Assembly (NCBI RefSeq): GCF_009363095.1
Contig: NZ_CP045295.1
Coordinates: 5,051,001-5,115,000, forward strand
Direction: 5' to 3'
DNA length: 64,000 bases
From: Paenibacillus cellulositrophicus
Lineage (GTDB): Bacteria; Bacillota; Bacilli; Paenibacillales; Paenibacillaceae
Both the position numbers and the translations under genes were made by a program. A model generated the notes under the pieces. That model made no database searches. It was not told the origin of the DNA and saw only the letters and a list, made by a program, of their open reading frames with translations. Positions 42,694 to 51,636 of the stretch are shown in pieces; positions within the stretch are counted from its first letter, which is position 1; every line of letters begins with the position of its first letter.

Positions 42694-43341
42694 ATGGTTG
42701 ATTTTCGTCTGTATGCGATTACCGGCGAGACGTTCCATCCGGGACGCCGGCTGGTGGACGTGATGGAGCAAGCCATTCGGGGAGGCGCGGACATCGTTCA
42801 ATTCCGCGACAAAACAAGCGGCAGGGAAGAGCTGCTGCGCAAGGCGGCGGAGCTGCGGGAGCTGACCCGCCGCTACGGCGTCCCTTTTATCGTGAACGAT
42901 CACGTTGATATCGCGATGGAGGTGGACGCGGACGGGATTCACCTCGGTCAAGGCGATATGCCGATCGCGGAAGCCAGAAAGCTTGTCGGCTCCAAGATCA
43001 TCGGCATATCCACCCATGCAATTTCGGAAGCGCAGCTCGCCGAAGCGGAAGGGGCGGATTATATCGGCGTCGGGCCGATCTATGCGACGGCTACGAAAGC
43101 CGATGTGGTGGATCCGGTCGGTCTTTCGTACATTCGGGAAGTCGCCGGCGTCATCCAGATCCCTTTTGTGGCGATTGGCGGCATCAAGCTGGGCAACGTG
43201 GACGAAGTGATCCGGGCCGGTGCGAGCCGCGTCTGCGCGGTGAGCGAAATCGTCGGCAGCCCTGACCCGGAAGCGGTATGCCGGGCGTTCATTCACAAAC
43301 TTGAAGGTAGAGGAGGAGCGGCGGATGGAACTGGTCATTAA
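42694..43341 (+). CDS. thiE: Thiamine phosphate synthase
   Basis: 215 residues. ThiE joins the pyrimidine and thiazole moieties to thiamine phosphate. The TIM-barrel motifs are present: GADIVQFRDKT, PFIVNDHVDIAMEVDADGIHLGQ (interrupted), GISTHAISEAQLAE, DYIGVGPIYATATK and FVAIGGI. The GAGAGGAG ribosome site supports the ATG. It is the first gene of the riboswitch-controlled operon. Its 3' end overlaps thiS by 17 bases. Confidence 0.95.
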   Translation: MVDFRLYAITGETFHPGRRLVDVMEQAIRGGADIVQFRDKTSGREELLRKAAELRELTRRYGVPFIVNDHVDIAMEVDADGIHLGQGDMPIAEARKLVGSKIIGISTHAISEAQLAEAEGADYIGVGPIYATATKADVVDPVGLSYIREVAGVIQIPFVAIGGIKLGNVDEVIRAGASRVCAVSEIVGSPDPEAVCRAFIHKLEGRGGAADGTGH

Positions 43342-43522
43342 CGGAACAAAGCGGGAGCTGGCGGCCGAGACAGTAGCCGATGTCCTCCGCCTGCTGGGGC
43401 TGTCCGGCAGGCCGGTCATGGTGGAAGCGGACGGACAGGTGCTGAAGATCGAGCAGTGGGAGACGACTCCGGTTGTACCTGGAATGAAGCTGGAGCTGGT
43501 CCATTTCGTAGCGGGAGGTTGA
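43325..43522 (+). CDS. thiS: Sulfur carrier protein ThiS
   Basis: 65 residues with a ubiquitin-like fold: MELVINGTKRELAAET at the start and VAGG at the end. In this family the C-terminal glycine is adenylylated and then thiocarboxylated to deliver sulfur to ThiG. GAGGAGG before the ATG at 43325 sets the start; a longer frame begins at 43301 without a signal. It lies inside the operon between thiE and thiG. No ThiF-type activating enzyme is encoded in the window. Confidence 0.93.
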   Translation: MELVINGTKRELAAETVADVLRLLGLSGRPVMVEADGQVLKIEQWETTPVVPGMKLELVHFVAGG

Positions 43523-43530
43523 GGGGGAAA

Positions 43531-44310
43531 ATGAACAGAGATAATTGGCAGGTTGGCGGACAGGAACTGTCGTCGCGGTTGTTTTTGGGGACCGGGCTGT
43601 TCCCCGATCCTTATGTGCAGATGGAGGCGATCAAAGCTTCGGGAACCGAGGTGCTGACGTTCGCTATTCGCCGGATCCATCTCGATTCGGTGGAGGATGA
43701 CTCCATTCTGCAACATGTGGAGCCCCAGAAATACATCTATCTTCCCAACACGTCCGGGGCGACAACGGCCGATGAGGCTGTCCGGATAGCCCGCCTGGCG
43801 CGGGCGTCGGGACTCAGCGACTGGGTTAAGGTGGAGATTAGCGCCAATAAGCGGACGCTCCTGCCCGATCCGATTGAAACGTTAAGGGCAACGGAAATAT
43901 TGGTCAAGGAAGGCTTTACGGTACTGCCGTATATCTCTGACGATCCGGTGATCTGCAAAAAGCTGGAGGAAGCCGGGGCAGCCGCGGTTATGCCCGGCGC
44001 AGCGCCTATCGGAACCGGCCTCGGGATTCTGAATCCGTACCATCTCGGATTGATCGTGGAGGAGCTGTCGGTCCCTGTCATCGTGGATGCGGGGCTGGGG
44101 ACAGCCAGCGATGTGGCACTGGCGATGGAGCTGGGGGTCTCCGGCATTCTGATGAATACCCCGGTGGCCAAAGCCAAAGATCCCGTGATGATGGCCCGGT
44201 CGATGAGGCTGGCGATTGAGGCGGGGCGTTTGGCTTACTTGTCCGGGCGGATTCCGAAGAAGAAATATGCTTCGGCCAGCAGCGGCCTGGAATCGCTCGT
44301 CATCGAATAA
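43531..44310 (+). CDS. thiG: Thiazole synthase
   Basis: 259 residues. ThiG builds the thiazole ring from deoxyxylulose phosphate, dehydroglycine and ThiS thiocarboxylate. Motifs: RLFLGTGLFPDP, NTSGATTADEAVRIARLAR, the Schiff-base Lys in WVKVEI, VMPGAAPIGTGLGI and VDAGLGTASDVALAMELG. GAGGGGG precedes the ATG and an 8-base gap separates it from thiS. Confidence 0.96.
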   Translation: MNRDNWQVGGQELSSRLFLGTGLFPDPYVQMEAIKASGTEVLTFAIRRIHLDSVEDDSILQHVEPQKYIYLPNTSGATTADEAVRIARLARASGLSDWVKVEISANKRTLLPDPIETLRATEILVKEGFTVLPYISDDPVICKKLEEAGAAAVMPGAAPIGTGLGILNPYHLGLIVEELSVPVIVDAGLGTASDVALAMELGVSGILMNTPVAKAKDPVMMARSMRLAIEAGRLAYLSGRIPKKKYASASSGLESLVIE

Positions 44311-44336
44311 AGATGGATGGACAGGGGGCTGTAACA

Positions 44337-45482
44337 ATGAGCGGAGACATCATCGTCATGGGAGGCGGCATTATCGGATTATCCTGCGCGCTGGAGCTGC
44401 GCCGCCGCGGCCTGAACGTCGCGCTGCTTGAAAAGGGACCTTGCGGCGGGCAGGCCTCCGGCGCGGCGGCAGGGATGCTCGCTCCGTATTCGGAGAACGT
44501 GGAGTCGCCGGACGAATTCTTCCGGTTGTGCCGTGAGAGCTTGTCGCTGTATCCGCAGTGGCAACAGGCGGTGAAGGACATCTCCGGCGTTCCTTTTGAA
44601 TATGCCGAAACCGGCAGCCTATACGTGGTGAGGCATGAGGCGGATCTGCTGGCACTGGAGAGCCGGCTGGAATGGCAGCGGAGCTGGGGCTCCGGTGGCG
44701 AAATATTAACGGGAAGCGCGCTGTTCGATGCCGAGCCGGGACTGACCCGCGAAGCAGTAGCCGCCCTGCGGACACCGGTGGAGAGCCATGTGTATGCCCC
44801 GGATTTGACGGAAGCGGTCAAGCGGGCCTGCCTGGCCTCCGGCGTGCAGATTCATGAGCATCTTGGCCGGATCGAGCTGGCTGAATGGCGGGAGCGGGTT
44901 GCGCTGTGGGCGCAGAATGGCGAGCGGTTTGAAGCGGACCGGCTGCTGATCAGCACCGGTGCGTGGGTACAGGAGATGTCGGAACCCCTCGGCATCCGGA
45001 TTCCTGTACATCCGATCCGGGGACAAATTTGCGCCTACACTTGGAACGAGGAGCGCGAGCGGCTTCGGCATCTGGTGTTCACCAGCCAGGGGTACCTGGT
45101 CCAAAAAGCAAACGGAACGCTCGTGTGCGGAGCCTCGGAGGATATCGCCGGGTTCGATACGTCCGTCACGGAAAAAGGGATCCGGCGGCTGACGGAGTGG
45201 AACAAACAGGTGCTGCCGGTCCTTGGCGAGGTGCAGCCGTTCCACCGCTGGGCGGGACTGCGCCCGGCGGTGCTGGACGGCCGGCCGCTGATCGGGCGGC
45301 TGGACGATGCCGGCCATATTTTTGTGGCCGCGGGTCATTACCGCAACGGCATCCTGCTCAGCCCGGTCACGGCCGCGCTGATCGCCGATAGCGTGGAGGG
45401 CAAGCCGCTGCCGGAGTGGTGTGGAGCGTTCCGGCCGAACCGGTTCGGTGAGGTGCAGGCGGGCGCTTTTTCGGGAAAATAA
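44337..45482 (+). CDS. thiO: Glycine oxidase ThiO
   Basis: 381 residues. An N-terminal FAD-binding Rossmann motif (IIVMGGGIIGLSCALELRRRG), GQASGAAAGMLAPY typical of the D-amino-acid oxidase family, and a C-terminal RPAVLDGRPLIG plus GHYRNGILLSP. ThiO oxidises glycine to the iminoglycine that ThiG uses, in place of ThiH. The ATG at 44337 with GGGGG upstream is preferred to the ATG at 44313. It is the last gene of the operon, followed by a terminator. Confidence 0.95.
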   Translation: MSGDIIVMGGGIIGLSCALELRRRGLNVALLEKGPCGGQASGAAAGMLAPYSENVESPDEFFRLCRESLSLYPQWQQAVKDISGVPFEYAETGSLYVVRHEADLLALESRLEWQRSWGSGGEILTGSALFDAEPGLTREAVAALRTPVESHVYAPDLTEAVKRACLASGVQIHEHLGRIELAEWRERVALWAQNGERFEADRLLISTGAWVQEMSEPLGIRIPVHPIRGQICAYTWNEERERLRHLVFTSQGYLVQKANGTLVCGASEDIAGFDTSVTEKGIRRLTEWNKQVLPVLGEVQPFHRWAGLRPAVLDGRPLIGRLDDAGHIFVAAGHYRNGILLSPVTAALIADSVEGKPLPEWCGAFRPNRFGEVQAGAFSGK

Positions 45483-45567
45483 AGGATTGACGTCGTTAAA
45501 CATTGCTTGTTCTAGCTGATAAAATTACGGACAATATAAAGTTATTCATTTGGCATGAGGCACATGG

Positions 45568-45602
45568 CAAAGCAGGAATGCATTCCTGCTTTGTTTTTTT
45601 TG
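45568..45602 (+). terminator. Terminator of the thiamine operon
   Basis: A perfect 13-bp palindrome (CAAAGCAGGAATG / CATTCCTGCTTTG) is followed by T8. Confidence 0.92.
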
Positions 45603-45720
45603 TGTCGGGCGTCGCAGAAGCTATTTGCAGCATGTGCATCTTATATATCCATTAAACCCATATAATTGAAGTGATGATGCATAGTGACAATTAATGACAA
45701 ATTTTGCGAAAATCCTGTAG

Positions 45721-46024
45721 TATACTGCAAGTAGTCCTATGCTAAATAGGAAAGAAGTTTCACAGGAATACATAAGGAGGTGTGGCTGCTTAGGGCCACG
45801 CGTGGGCAAGCAGTCCCGTCGGTTAAGAAAACATATTTTTTAGCAAGAGAGTTTAGGTTTAGAGCTACAAAGGGAACAGCAGCACCAGACGGTCGGGGAA
45901 GAAGTAGAAAGTTAGATTGTACCAGAATGTCAGGGAGGATAAGGAAGTTAGAGGATCAGTGAATTTATGAGGTAATAGGAAATTCAAGAAGCTGCATATT
46001 TTAAAAGATTGGAGCGGAAGAAGT
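45721..46024 (+). promoter_or_regulatory. Long structured leader of the S-layer protein gene
   Basis: After a possible -10 (TATACT, 45721-45726) comes a leader of about 300 bases. It contains the hairpin TCCTAT / ATAGGA (45735-45751), a strong Shine-Dalgarno-like AAGGAGG (45774-45780) with no convincing gene behind it, and the palindrome CCACGCGTGG (45796-45805). No known riboswitch core is recognisable. The long purine-rich stretch behind resembles leaders of highly expressed surface-protein mRNAs. Confidence 0.35.
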
Positions 46025-47254
46025 ATGTTCAAAGCGATGTTGATGACCATTTTTGCCGGGGCGATGATTCTTGGGACGGCAGGAGCAATCGAGCAGCCGG
46101 TGCCGGCCGCAGCGGCGGCGGCTTTTAAGGACGTGTCTGTGTCCCACTGGGCGTATCAGGCCATTAACGATGCGGTATCCAAAGGTTATCTCAAAGGTGA
46201 CGGCAGCGGAAAATTCAGACCAAACGACCCGGTTACACGGGCTGAATTTGCGGCGATTTTGGCCAGGGTGTCGACGAACGAAAACGCTGGCGGAGCAGCG
46301 GCATTTTCCGATTTGACCGGGCACTGGAGCGAAAAGGAAGTGAGCGAGGCAGCGGGGAAGGGCTTTTTCAGTCCGTCCGATTACACAAACGGCTTTAAGC
46401 CGGGCACTCCGCTGACGCGGGTGGAAATGGCGAAGTGGATGGCCTCGGGACTGGCGGCCCGCGACGGAGAGTACAAGCAGGCGATCGAGGATACGAAGGA
46501 CACCATCGTTCCGGTGACGGAGTATTACAAAGGCGGTTTGAACAAGGCCGACTATCCGTATGTGTCGGTCATGCTGGGAACGGGGCTGATGTCCGGGTAT
46601 CCGGACGACAGCTTCGGCGGCGGCAAAACGACCACGCGTGCGGAGGTGGCGGTGATTATTCAGCGTTACGAGACGACGCAGACGAAGGCGCCAAAAGCGT
46701 TCAAGGGATTGAACGAGCTGCGGGAAGTGGGGACGACGGGGACGAATCTCCGGGCGGTGATCCCGGCGTATCAGTATACGGAGGGGCATGATTTAAAATC
46801 AATTCTTGGGAAAAGCTCGAGCCTAAGGAATGGAGAAGGTAAAGTTAAAGTTTATCATTATATTTTTATGAGTGGTTTGAGTGCAGAACAAACCGGGAGT
46901 ATTTATGGCAGAATGTTTGTAGATAAGGCGACTAAGTTCTATAACGATTATTATCTGGTATTTATAGATACTTCTGTCGAAAGGATTAGCAAGAATTTTA
47001 ATAATCGTAGCTACTCCAATGGAATTAATGCCTCACTTCAAGGTGGCTATAGAGTATTCGGAGAGAGTCCTAAAAAGTTTGGATATAAGACCCTTTTGAC
47101 TGATTTTGGAGACACATTCTTTTTAATAAATAAAGAAACAAGATTTTGGACTACTTCAACTGTTCCTAGATTTATAACGAACGGCTATAGCGCGGGTGAG
47201 AGTTTTTTTGCTGATGATGGCTCATACGGCGGAATCCTTATGAAGAAAGAGTAA
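46025..47254 (+). CDS. S-layer homology (SLH) domain surface protein
   Basis: 409 residues: a signal peptide (MLMTIFAGAMILGTAGA with cleavage near VPAAAAA), then three SLH domains (about 37-80, 95-140 and 160-215). Their typical motifs are FKDVSVSHWAYQAIN, FRPNDPVTRAEFA, LTRVEMAKWMA and TTTRAEVAVII. SLH domains anchor proteins to pyruvylated wall polymer. The C-terminal 150 residues are unlike any family I know and are encoded by AT-rich DNA starting near base 46795. The next surface protein starts 12 bases after the stop and probably forms a unit with it. Confidence 0.9.
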   Translation: MFKAMLMTIFAGAMILGTAGAIEQPVPAAAAAAFKDVSVSHWAYQAINDAVSKGYLKGDGSGKFRPNDPVTRAEFAAILARVSTNENAGGAAAFSDLTGHWSEKEVSEAAGKGFFSPSDYTNGFKPGTPLTRVEMAKWMASGLAARDGEYKQAIEDTKDTIVPVTEYYKGGLNKADYPYVSVMLGTGLMSGYPDDSFGGGKTTTRAEVAVIIQRYETTQTKAPKAFKGLNELREVGTTGTNLRAVIPAYQYTEGHDLKSILGKSSSLRNGEGKVKVYHYIFMSGLSAEQTGSIYGRMFVDKATKFYNDYYLVFIDTSVERISKNFNNRSYSNGINASLQGGYRVFGESPKKFGYKTLLTDFGDTFFLINKETRFWTTSTVPRFITNGYSAGESFFADDGSYGGILMKKE

Positions 47255-47266
47255 GGGGCTGTTGTA

Positions 47267-50200
47267 GTGAGAGGATATCGAAATAAAACTATTAATATTG
47301 CCTTCCTGGCAATGCTTTATTTAGTTGGAAATATTATTGCCTTTGATGCAGATACGGTGGTTGCAGAGAGCTATCCATCTGACAGCACTGTTGCTCCAAC
47401 TGGGCCACAGATTAGACAGGTAGTAACTAAAAAAGTATCAGGAAGTGCAAAACCACACCCGGGTGTTTATTGGTATCAAGTAGATGATGGTTCGTTTCAA
47501 GCAGACATTATTGAAGAAGGTTTACATTATACAACAGACAATGCAGGTGATAATTTTAATAATCCGTATCCAATGGAGAAAGAAACAGCAACAAAAATTA
47601 ACTCATTAGATTATAAGCCTAGTGATTTTCTAGATATGGATAAGGTGAAAGTACCATCCGAGGCGGTAGAGGAGATTAAGTTAGTAAAAGATCAAATTTC
47701 CTTTGGACCACAGACTAATTTTATGCCAGGAAAAACTCTTCCGAATTTAATTGTTCTCCCTGATAATTTAAGCATTAAGATGTATACGATAACTGGTGGT
47801 CCCAATTTCACAAATCGTAAAGAACTCGACATCAAGCACCGACCAAATGGCTTCCCTAAATACCTGGTCGAGTACGACATCAACCTTAACCTCACCTGGG
47901 AAGGCACCGCCAAAGAAATCAAGGAAATGCGGGTGACTCCCGCGAGTGCATCGATGAAACCCGGGGAGAAGAAGAACTTTAAGGCCGAGGTGCGCACGAA
48001 GCCTTTCAGCGTGAAGGGCGATACGAGCTTCGGCGATTTCGTTGACGTGACCACGCGCTCCGAAACGGTGTGGAGCTCCGACAAAAGCGCGGTGGCGACG
48101 GTGGACAGCAGCGGGAACGTGACCGCCGTAGGCAAAGGCACGGCCAAAATCACGGCCGTATGGAAAAGCGGCCTCTACTACCTGTACGGCACAGCCACCG
48201 TGACCGTCGGCGATGGGGGCGGGGACGGACCGCCGCCGGTCGATCCCCCGGATCCCGCGGTAAGCTGCACCGAGCCGGCGCCGGGTCAATCGATGACCGG
48301 CAAATACATGGACCCCGTCGTGACAGCCAAAATCAAAGCTGATGCCCGCGGTAGCGAGCGGTTTGACGTGCTTCAGGGCATTCCGACCTCCGAGAGCTTA
48401 TACGGCAATGTGCTCGCCCGGAATCACCTGTACCAGGACAAGTTCGTACAGATGACCGGGACGTGTACATATACGGTTAACGTAACCAAGGAGTACACGC
48501 TGAAGTGGGATCCGGGCAAGGAAGTGCCGAACGCCGACGGCAAAGGAACGCATATCGAGCCGGACCCGCAGAGCGAGACCGAAAGCAAAACGTATACCTA
48601 CCAAATTGAGCGGCGGTATGCTTTCTGGAAAATTGATAACCTGGAAGTCTACCAAATCCGCGAGGCGATTCTAGACAATTACGCCCTGCCGGGCGGCCGG
48701 ATTGCCATCCAGCCGAGTGGGTACAGTCCACCGTATTATGCCGCTGCGACGACTGGAAATTACGATCCGCCTGCTCCGCCCGGAGAGCTTACGGCTGCCG
48801 GACAGACGCTGACCGGGGGCAAGTCCAAGCCGTCGGTGCCGAATGACGAAAGCGCCCTGAAAGGGGAAGCGGAGAAAGCCGTCGGCAAAATCCAGGTGAC
48901 GAATGACTCGCTGGTCTTTAACGGACAGACGATGATGAACAACCAGAAGGTTGAGGAATCGGGCCCGACACCGTCACAGATTCCCGAGCCGCCTCAGATC
49001 GGCGATAACGTGCTGTACAGCCCGGGAAATCTGATCGACCGAAGCAAAACCAATAAAAAGGATACGCCGAGCGCGGGCAAAATCGAATATGACCTGATGC
49101 CGGGAAATATAAACGGCGGGCAGAATCAGGAGTTTCCGATCTACGGCATCAACACCGTGACGGTCCATACGCCTGTGGTCAACTATTCCTCCGTGTCGGA
49201 CGATGCGGCGCACAACCAGAAAACGAATCCGGACGCCGACCGGTCCGCCCTGATTCTGGAACGCCCGTTCACGGTCCGTATTCCGACGAGCGGCCAGCAT
49301 GTCAACTATCCAGGTTACGGCAACCGGGATTATGCCAAGTATTTCCGCACTAAGCAGGTCAAGTTCCCTTTTGACGTCTATGATGGGAACCGGACCACCT
49401 TTATTCCGAAAAATACTTGGGTGGACATTCCGGTCGGCCAGCTGGACACGACCTTTTATTTGCCGGTATGGGTGGACGAAGGTCCATATCAGATCGCGTT
49501 TCGCAATATTGCCGAAAATGCCCCGGCCGACTATACGCAGCAAGATGACGCCAATACGAGCCTGGTGTATCATGCCGCATACGATGAGGTGGCGGTTGAT
49601 GTCATTGGACGGCTGTATGACTTTCATGTGACCGATATTGCCGATTACAATTGGGAGACCGTGTTCCGGTCTCAGAAGGGCAGCGCGATCCAGACGGGCG
49701 TCTCTTATTGGGTTGGTCAGAAAGGGATCGATGGCGATCCGCGGGGCAATGCAGCCGTCTTTACGCTGCCGATCCGTCCGGGAAGCAGCCCGCTGCAGGG
49801 TTTCAAGAACGTGTCCGTCAAGACCGGATACCACTTCAAGTTTGATTTTAAAACGAAAGGGAATATGTTCGGCCCGCTGGACGGCATCCGCATCACGCCA
49901 ACCTTCTATTATGTCAGAAAAGACGGGAAGGCCGTCAACGGCCGCGGGGATACGCGGATTCCGGTGGATCTGTACTACAGCACCAGCTCGAAGCATTTTG
50001 TGAAAATCGGCTCGTCTGCGGATCAGGTCCAGCGTTACGTCATCTTAAATGACCGGCTCCGGAACGTGCCCGCGCAGGAGCTGCGGGATACGGCAGGCTA
50101 CAAGTTTAATCATGGCGGCACAGCCGGGGGGATGAACCGGAACGAATACATCAACAGCTATGTAAACAAGTATACGAAGCAAAAGACGCCGGTCGGAAGC

Positions 50201-50656
50201 TACAGCCTGCTGATGCTGCCTGAGCAGCTGCGGACGTTTCTCAGCCTGAAGGACCCCGTACCTGAATCGGTGAACCGCGAACGGGCGGACGTATCGATCC
50301 AGAAATGGTACGGCGAGTACAGCCTGCCGGCCGATCCCTATGTGGTCGAAGCGGGCACGAATGTGGCGGAATACGGGCGCACGCACGGCGGGCTGGACGA
50401 CAAGTCCCCGATTTTTCTGAAGAACGGCTACATCGTCGTGAACTTCAATATCGAGTCTATTCAGGCGGGCGACTTGAAAAATCCGCATTTGCAGTACATT
50501 TACGCCCCGCTGATGAATCAGTGGCAGATGGAGGGCTTTAACCGGAACATCCAGGATGCCTACGGGAACCGGTTTGCGCTAAAAGACGGCGACGTCGTCT
50601 TTTACCAGACCGATCAATCCAGCAGGGATGACTTCAGCGGCCAGGTGCCGCATTAA
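47267..50656 (+). CDS. Large secreted protein with bacterial Ig-like domain, DUF5704-like
   Basis: 1129 residues from a GTG start (AAGGGG about 12 bases upstream). An N-terminal signal peptide (IAFLAMLYLVGNIIAF) precedes about 190 residues of unknown type. A BIG2-like Ig domain follows (about 225-315: KEMRVTPASASMKPGEKK, VWSSDKSAVATVDSSG, GKGTAKITAVW), then a Gly/Pro linker and a long beta-rich region resembling Paenibacillus DUF5704 proteins. There is no SLH domain of its own; the preceding SLH protein may anchor it. The first 550 bases are AT-rich and the rest is GC-rich. Function unknown. Confidence 0.85.
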   Translation: MRGYRNKTINIAFLAMLYLVGNIIAFDADTVVAESYPSDSTVAPTGPQIRQVVTKKVSGSAKPHPGVYWYQVDDGSFQADIIEEGLHYTTDNAGDNFNNPYPMEKETATKINSLDYKPSDFLDMDKVKVPSEAVEEIKLVKDQISFGPQTNFMPGKTLPNLIVLPDNLSIKMYTITGGPNFTNRKELDIKHRPNGFPKYLVEYDINLNLTWEGTAKEIKEMRVTPASASMKPGEKKNFKAEVRTKPFSVKGDTSFGDFVDVTTRSETVWSSDKSAVATVDSSGNVTAVGKGTAKITAVWKSGLYYLYGTATVTVGDGGGDGPPPVDPPDPAVSCTEPAPGQSMTGKYMDPVVTAKIKADARGSERFDVLQGIPTSESLYGNVLARNHLYQDKFVQMTGTCTYTVNVTKEYTLKWDPGKEVPNADGKGTHIEPDPQSETESKTYTYQIERRYAFWKIDNLEVYQIREAILDNYALPGGRIAIQPSGYSPPYYAAATTGNYDPPAPPGELTAAGQTLTGGKSKPSVPNDESALKGEAEKAVGKIQVTNDSLVFNGQTMMNNQKVEESGPTPSQIPEPPQIGDNVLYSPGNLIDRSKTNKKDTPSAGKIEYDLMPGNINGGQNQEFPIYGINTVTVHTPVVNYSSVSDDAAHNQKTNPDADRSALILERPFTVRIPTSGQHVNYPGYGNRDYAKYFRTKQVKFPFDVYDGNRTTFIPKNTWVDIPVGQLDTTFYLPVWVDEGPYQIAFRNIAENAPADYTQQDDANTSLVYHAAYDEVAVDVIGRLYDFHVTDIADYNWETVFRSQKGSAIQTGVSYWVGQKGIDGDPRGNAAVFTLPIRPGSSPLQGFKNVSVKTGYHFKFDFKTKGNMFGPLDGIRITPTFYYVRKDGKAVNGRGDTRIPVDLYYSTSSKHFVKIGSSADQVQRYVILNDRLRNVPAQELRDTAGYKFNHGGTAGGMNRNEYINSYVNKYTKQKTPVGSYSLLMLPEQLRTFLSLKDPVPESVNRERADVSIQKWYGEYSLPADPYVVEAGTNVAEYGRTHGGLDDKSPIFLKNGYIVVNFNIESIQAGDLKNPHLQYIYAPLMNQWQMEGFNRNIQDAYGNRFALKDGDVVFYQTDQSSRDDFSGQVPH

Positions 50657-50668
50657 CGGGAAATCAGT

Positions 50669-50722
50669 AAAAAAGGGCTGCCCTTAGGTCAGTTTTGACC
50701 TTTGGGGACAGCCCTTTTTTTT
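50669..50722. terminator. Bidirectional terminator between the surface-protein and importer genes
   Basis: AAAAAAGGGCTG and CAGCCCTTTTTT form the outer stem; GGTCA / TGACC forms the inner one. It serves both convergent operons. Confidence 0.88.
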
Positions 50723-50736
50723 GTGCGCTAAATGTA

Positions 50737-51621
50737 TCAGCCTTTGACCGACCCGGCGGCGATGCCCTCCACGATCCGGTTGCTGAGCACCAGGAAGATG
50801 ACGAGAATCGGCAGAATGCTGATCATCAGCGTCGCCCCGATGGCGCCCCAGTCGGTCGTGTACTGTCCGACGAAGTTCTGGACGCCGACCGTCAAGGTCT
50901 TCAGGTTGTCCGAGCTGATGAAGGTGTTGACGAAAATAAACTCGTTCCAGTTATAAATCATGTTGATGATCGCAGCCGTGGCAATAACCGAGAACGTCAT
51001 CGGCATCACGATCCGGAAGAACATGCGGTTCACGGAGCAGCCGTCCATAATGGCGGCCTCTTCCACTTCCCGCGGCAGCGCGTAATAGAAGCCGAGCAGG
51101 ATCATGATCGTAATCGGCAGGTTAAAGGCGGTGTAGGACAGGATGATGCTGAGCTGGTTGTCCGTCAGCCCCACTTTTTGAAACAGGATGAACAAGGGAA
51201 TCAGGGTCGAATGCACCGGGATCATCATGCCCACCATGAACAGGCCGAGGACGAACGAGCTGAGCTTCCAGCGCATCCGGGTGATCGCAAAGGTCACGAA
51301 GCTGGCGAGCAGAATCGTCAGCACGACGGCAATGACGGTGATCAGGACACTGTTTATAAAATAACGGCCGATATTTCCCTGCTGCCATACGTTTTCATAG
51401 TTCTCCCATTTGGGATGGCTGGGGAGGGCGAAAGGAGGAAGATTGAATACCTCCTGGTTATTCTTCAAGGAAAACAAAAGCAGCCATACCAGCGGCAAAA
51501 TTTGCAGGACCGCTCCCGCAATCAGCACGACATAGAGCAGGCCGGAGCCGATTCTGGCGCCGACAGGCCGGGAAGACCGCATCACGGGAACGGATACGGC
51601 CGGACTTGCGGTTCTCATCAT
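50737..51621 (-). CDS. ABC sugar permease, MalG/AraQ-like
   Basis: 294 residues with six helices and EAA loop VEEAAIMDGCSVNRMFFRIVMPM. It is a CUT1-class permease and the last gene of a minus-strand importer operon (kinase, regulator, binding protein, MalF-like, MalG-like). GAGGAGGTG is placed close to the ATG pair at 51621/51618, and either may be used. No ATPase follows. Confidence 0.93.
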   Translation of the reverse strand: MMRTASPAVSVPVMRSSRPVGARIGSGLLYVVLIAGAVLQILPLVWLLLFSLKNNQEVFNLPPFALPSHPKWENYENVWQQGNIGRYFINSVLITVIAVVLTILLASFVTFAITRMRWKLSSFVLGLFMVGMMIPVHSTLIPLFILFQKVGLTDNQLSIILSYTAFNLPITIMILLGFYYALPREVEEAAIMDGCSVNRMFFRIVMPMTFSVIATAAIINMIYNWNEFIFVNTFISSDNLKTLTVGVQNFVGQYTTDWGAIGATLMISILPILVIFLVLSNRIVEGIAAGSVKG

Positions 51622-51636
51622 AAGCACCTCCTCTTA

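Noticed and set aside
45780..45962. 60-codon open frame in the S-layer leader, starting at GTG inside AAGGAGGTG
   Set aside because: The start codon overlaps the Shine-Dalgarno and cannot use it. The product is a featureless basic peptide.
45721..46024. Cyclic di-GMP or cyclic di-AMP riboswitch before the S-layer gene
   Set aside because: None of the conserved core motifs of those classes can be found.
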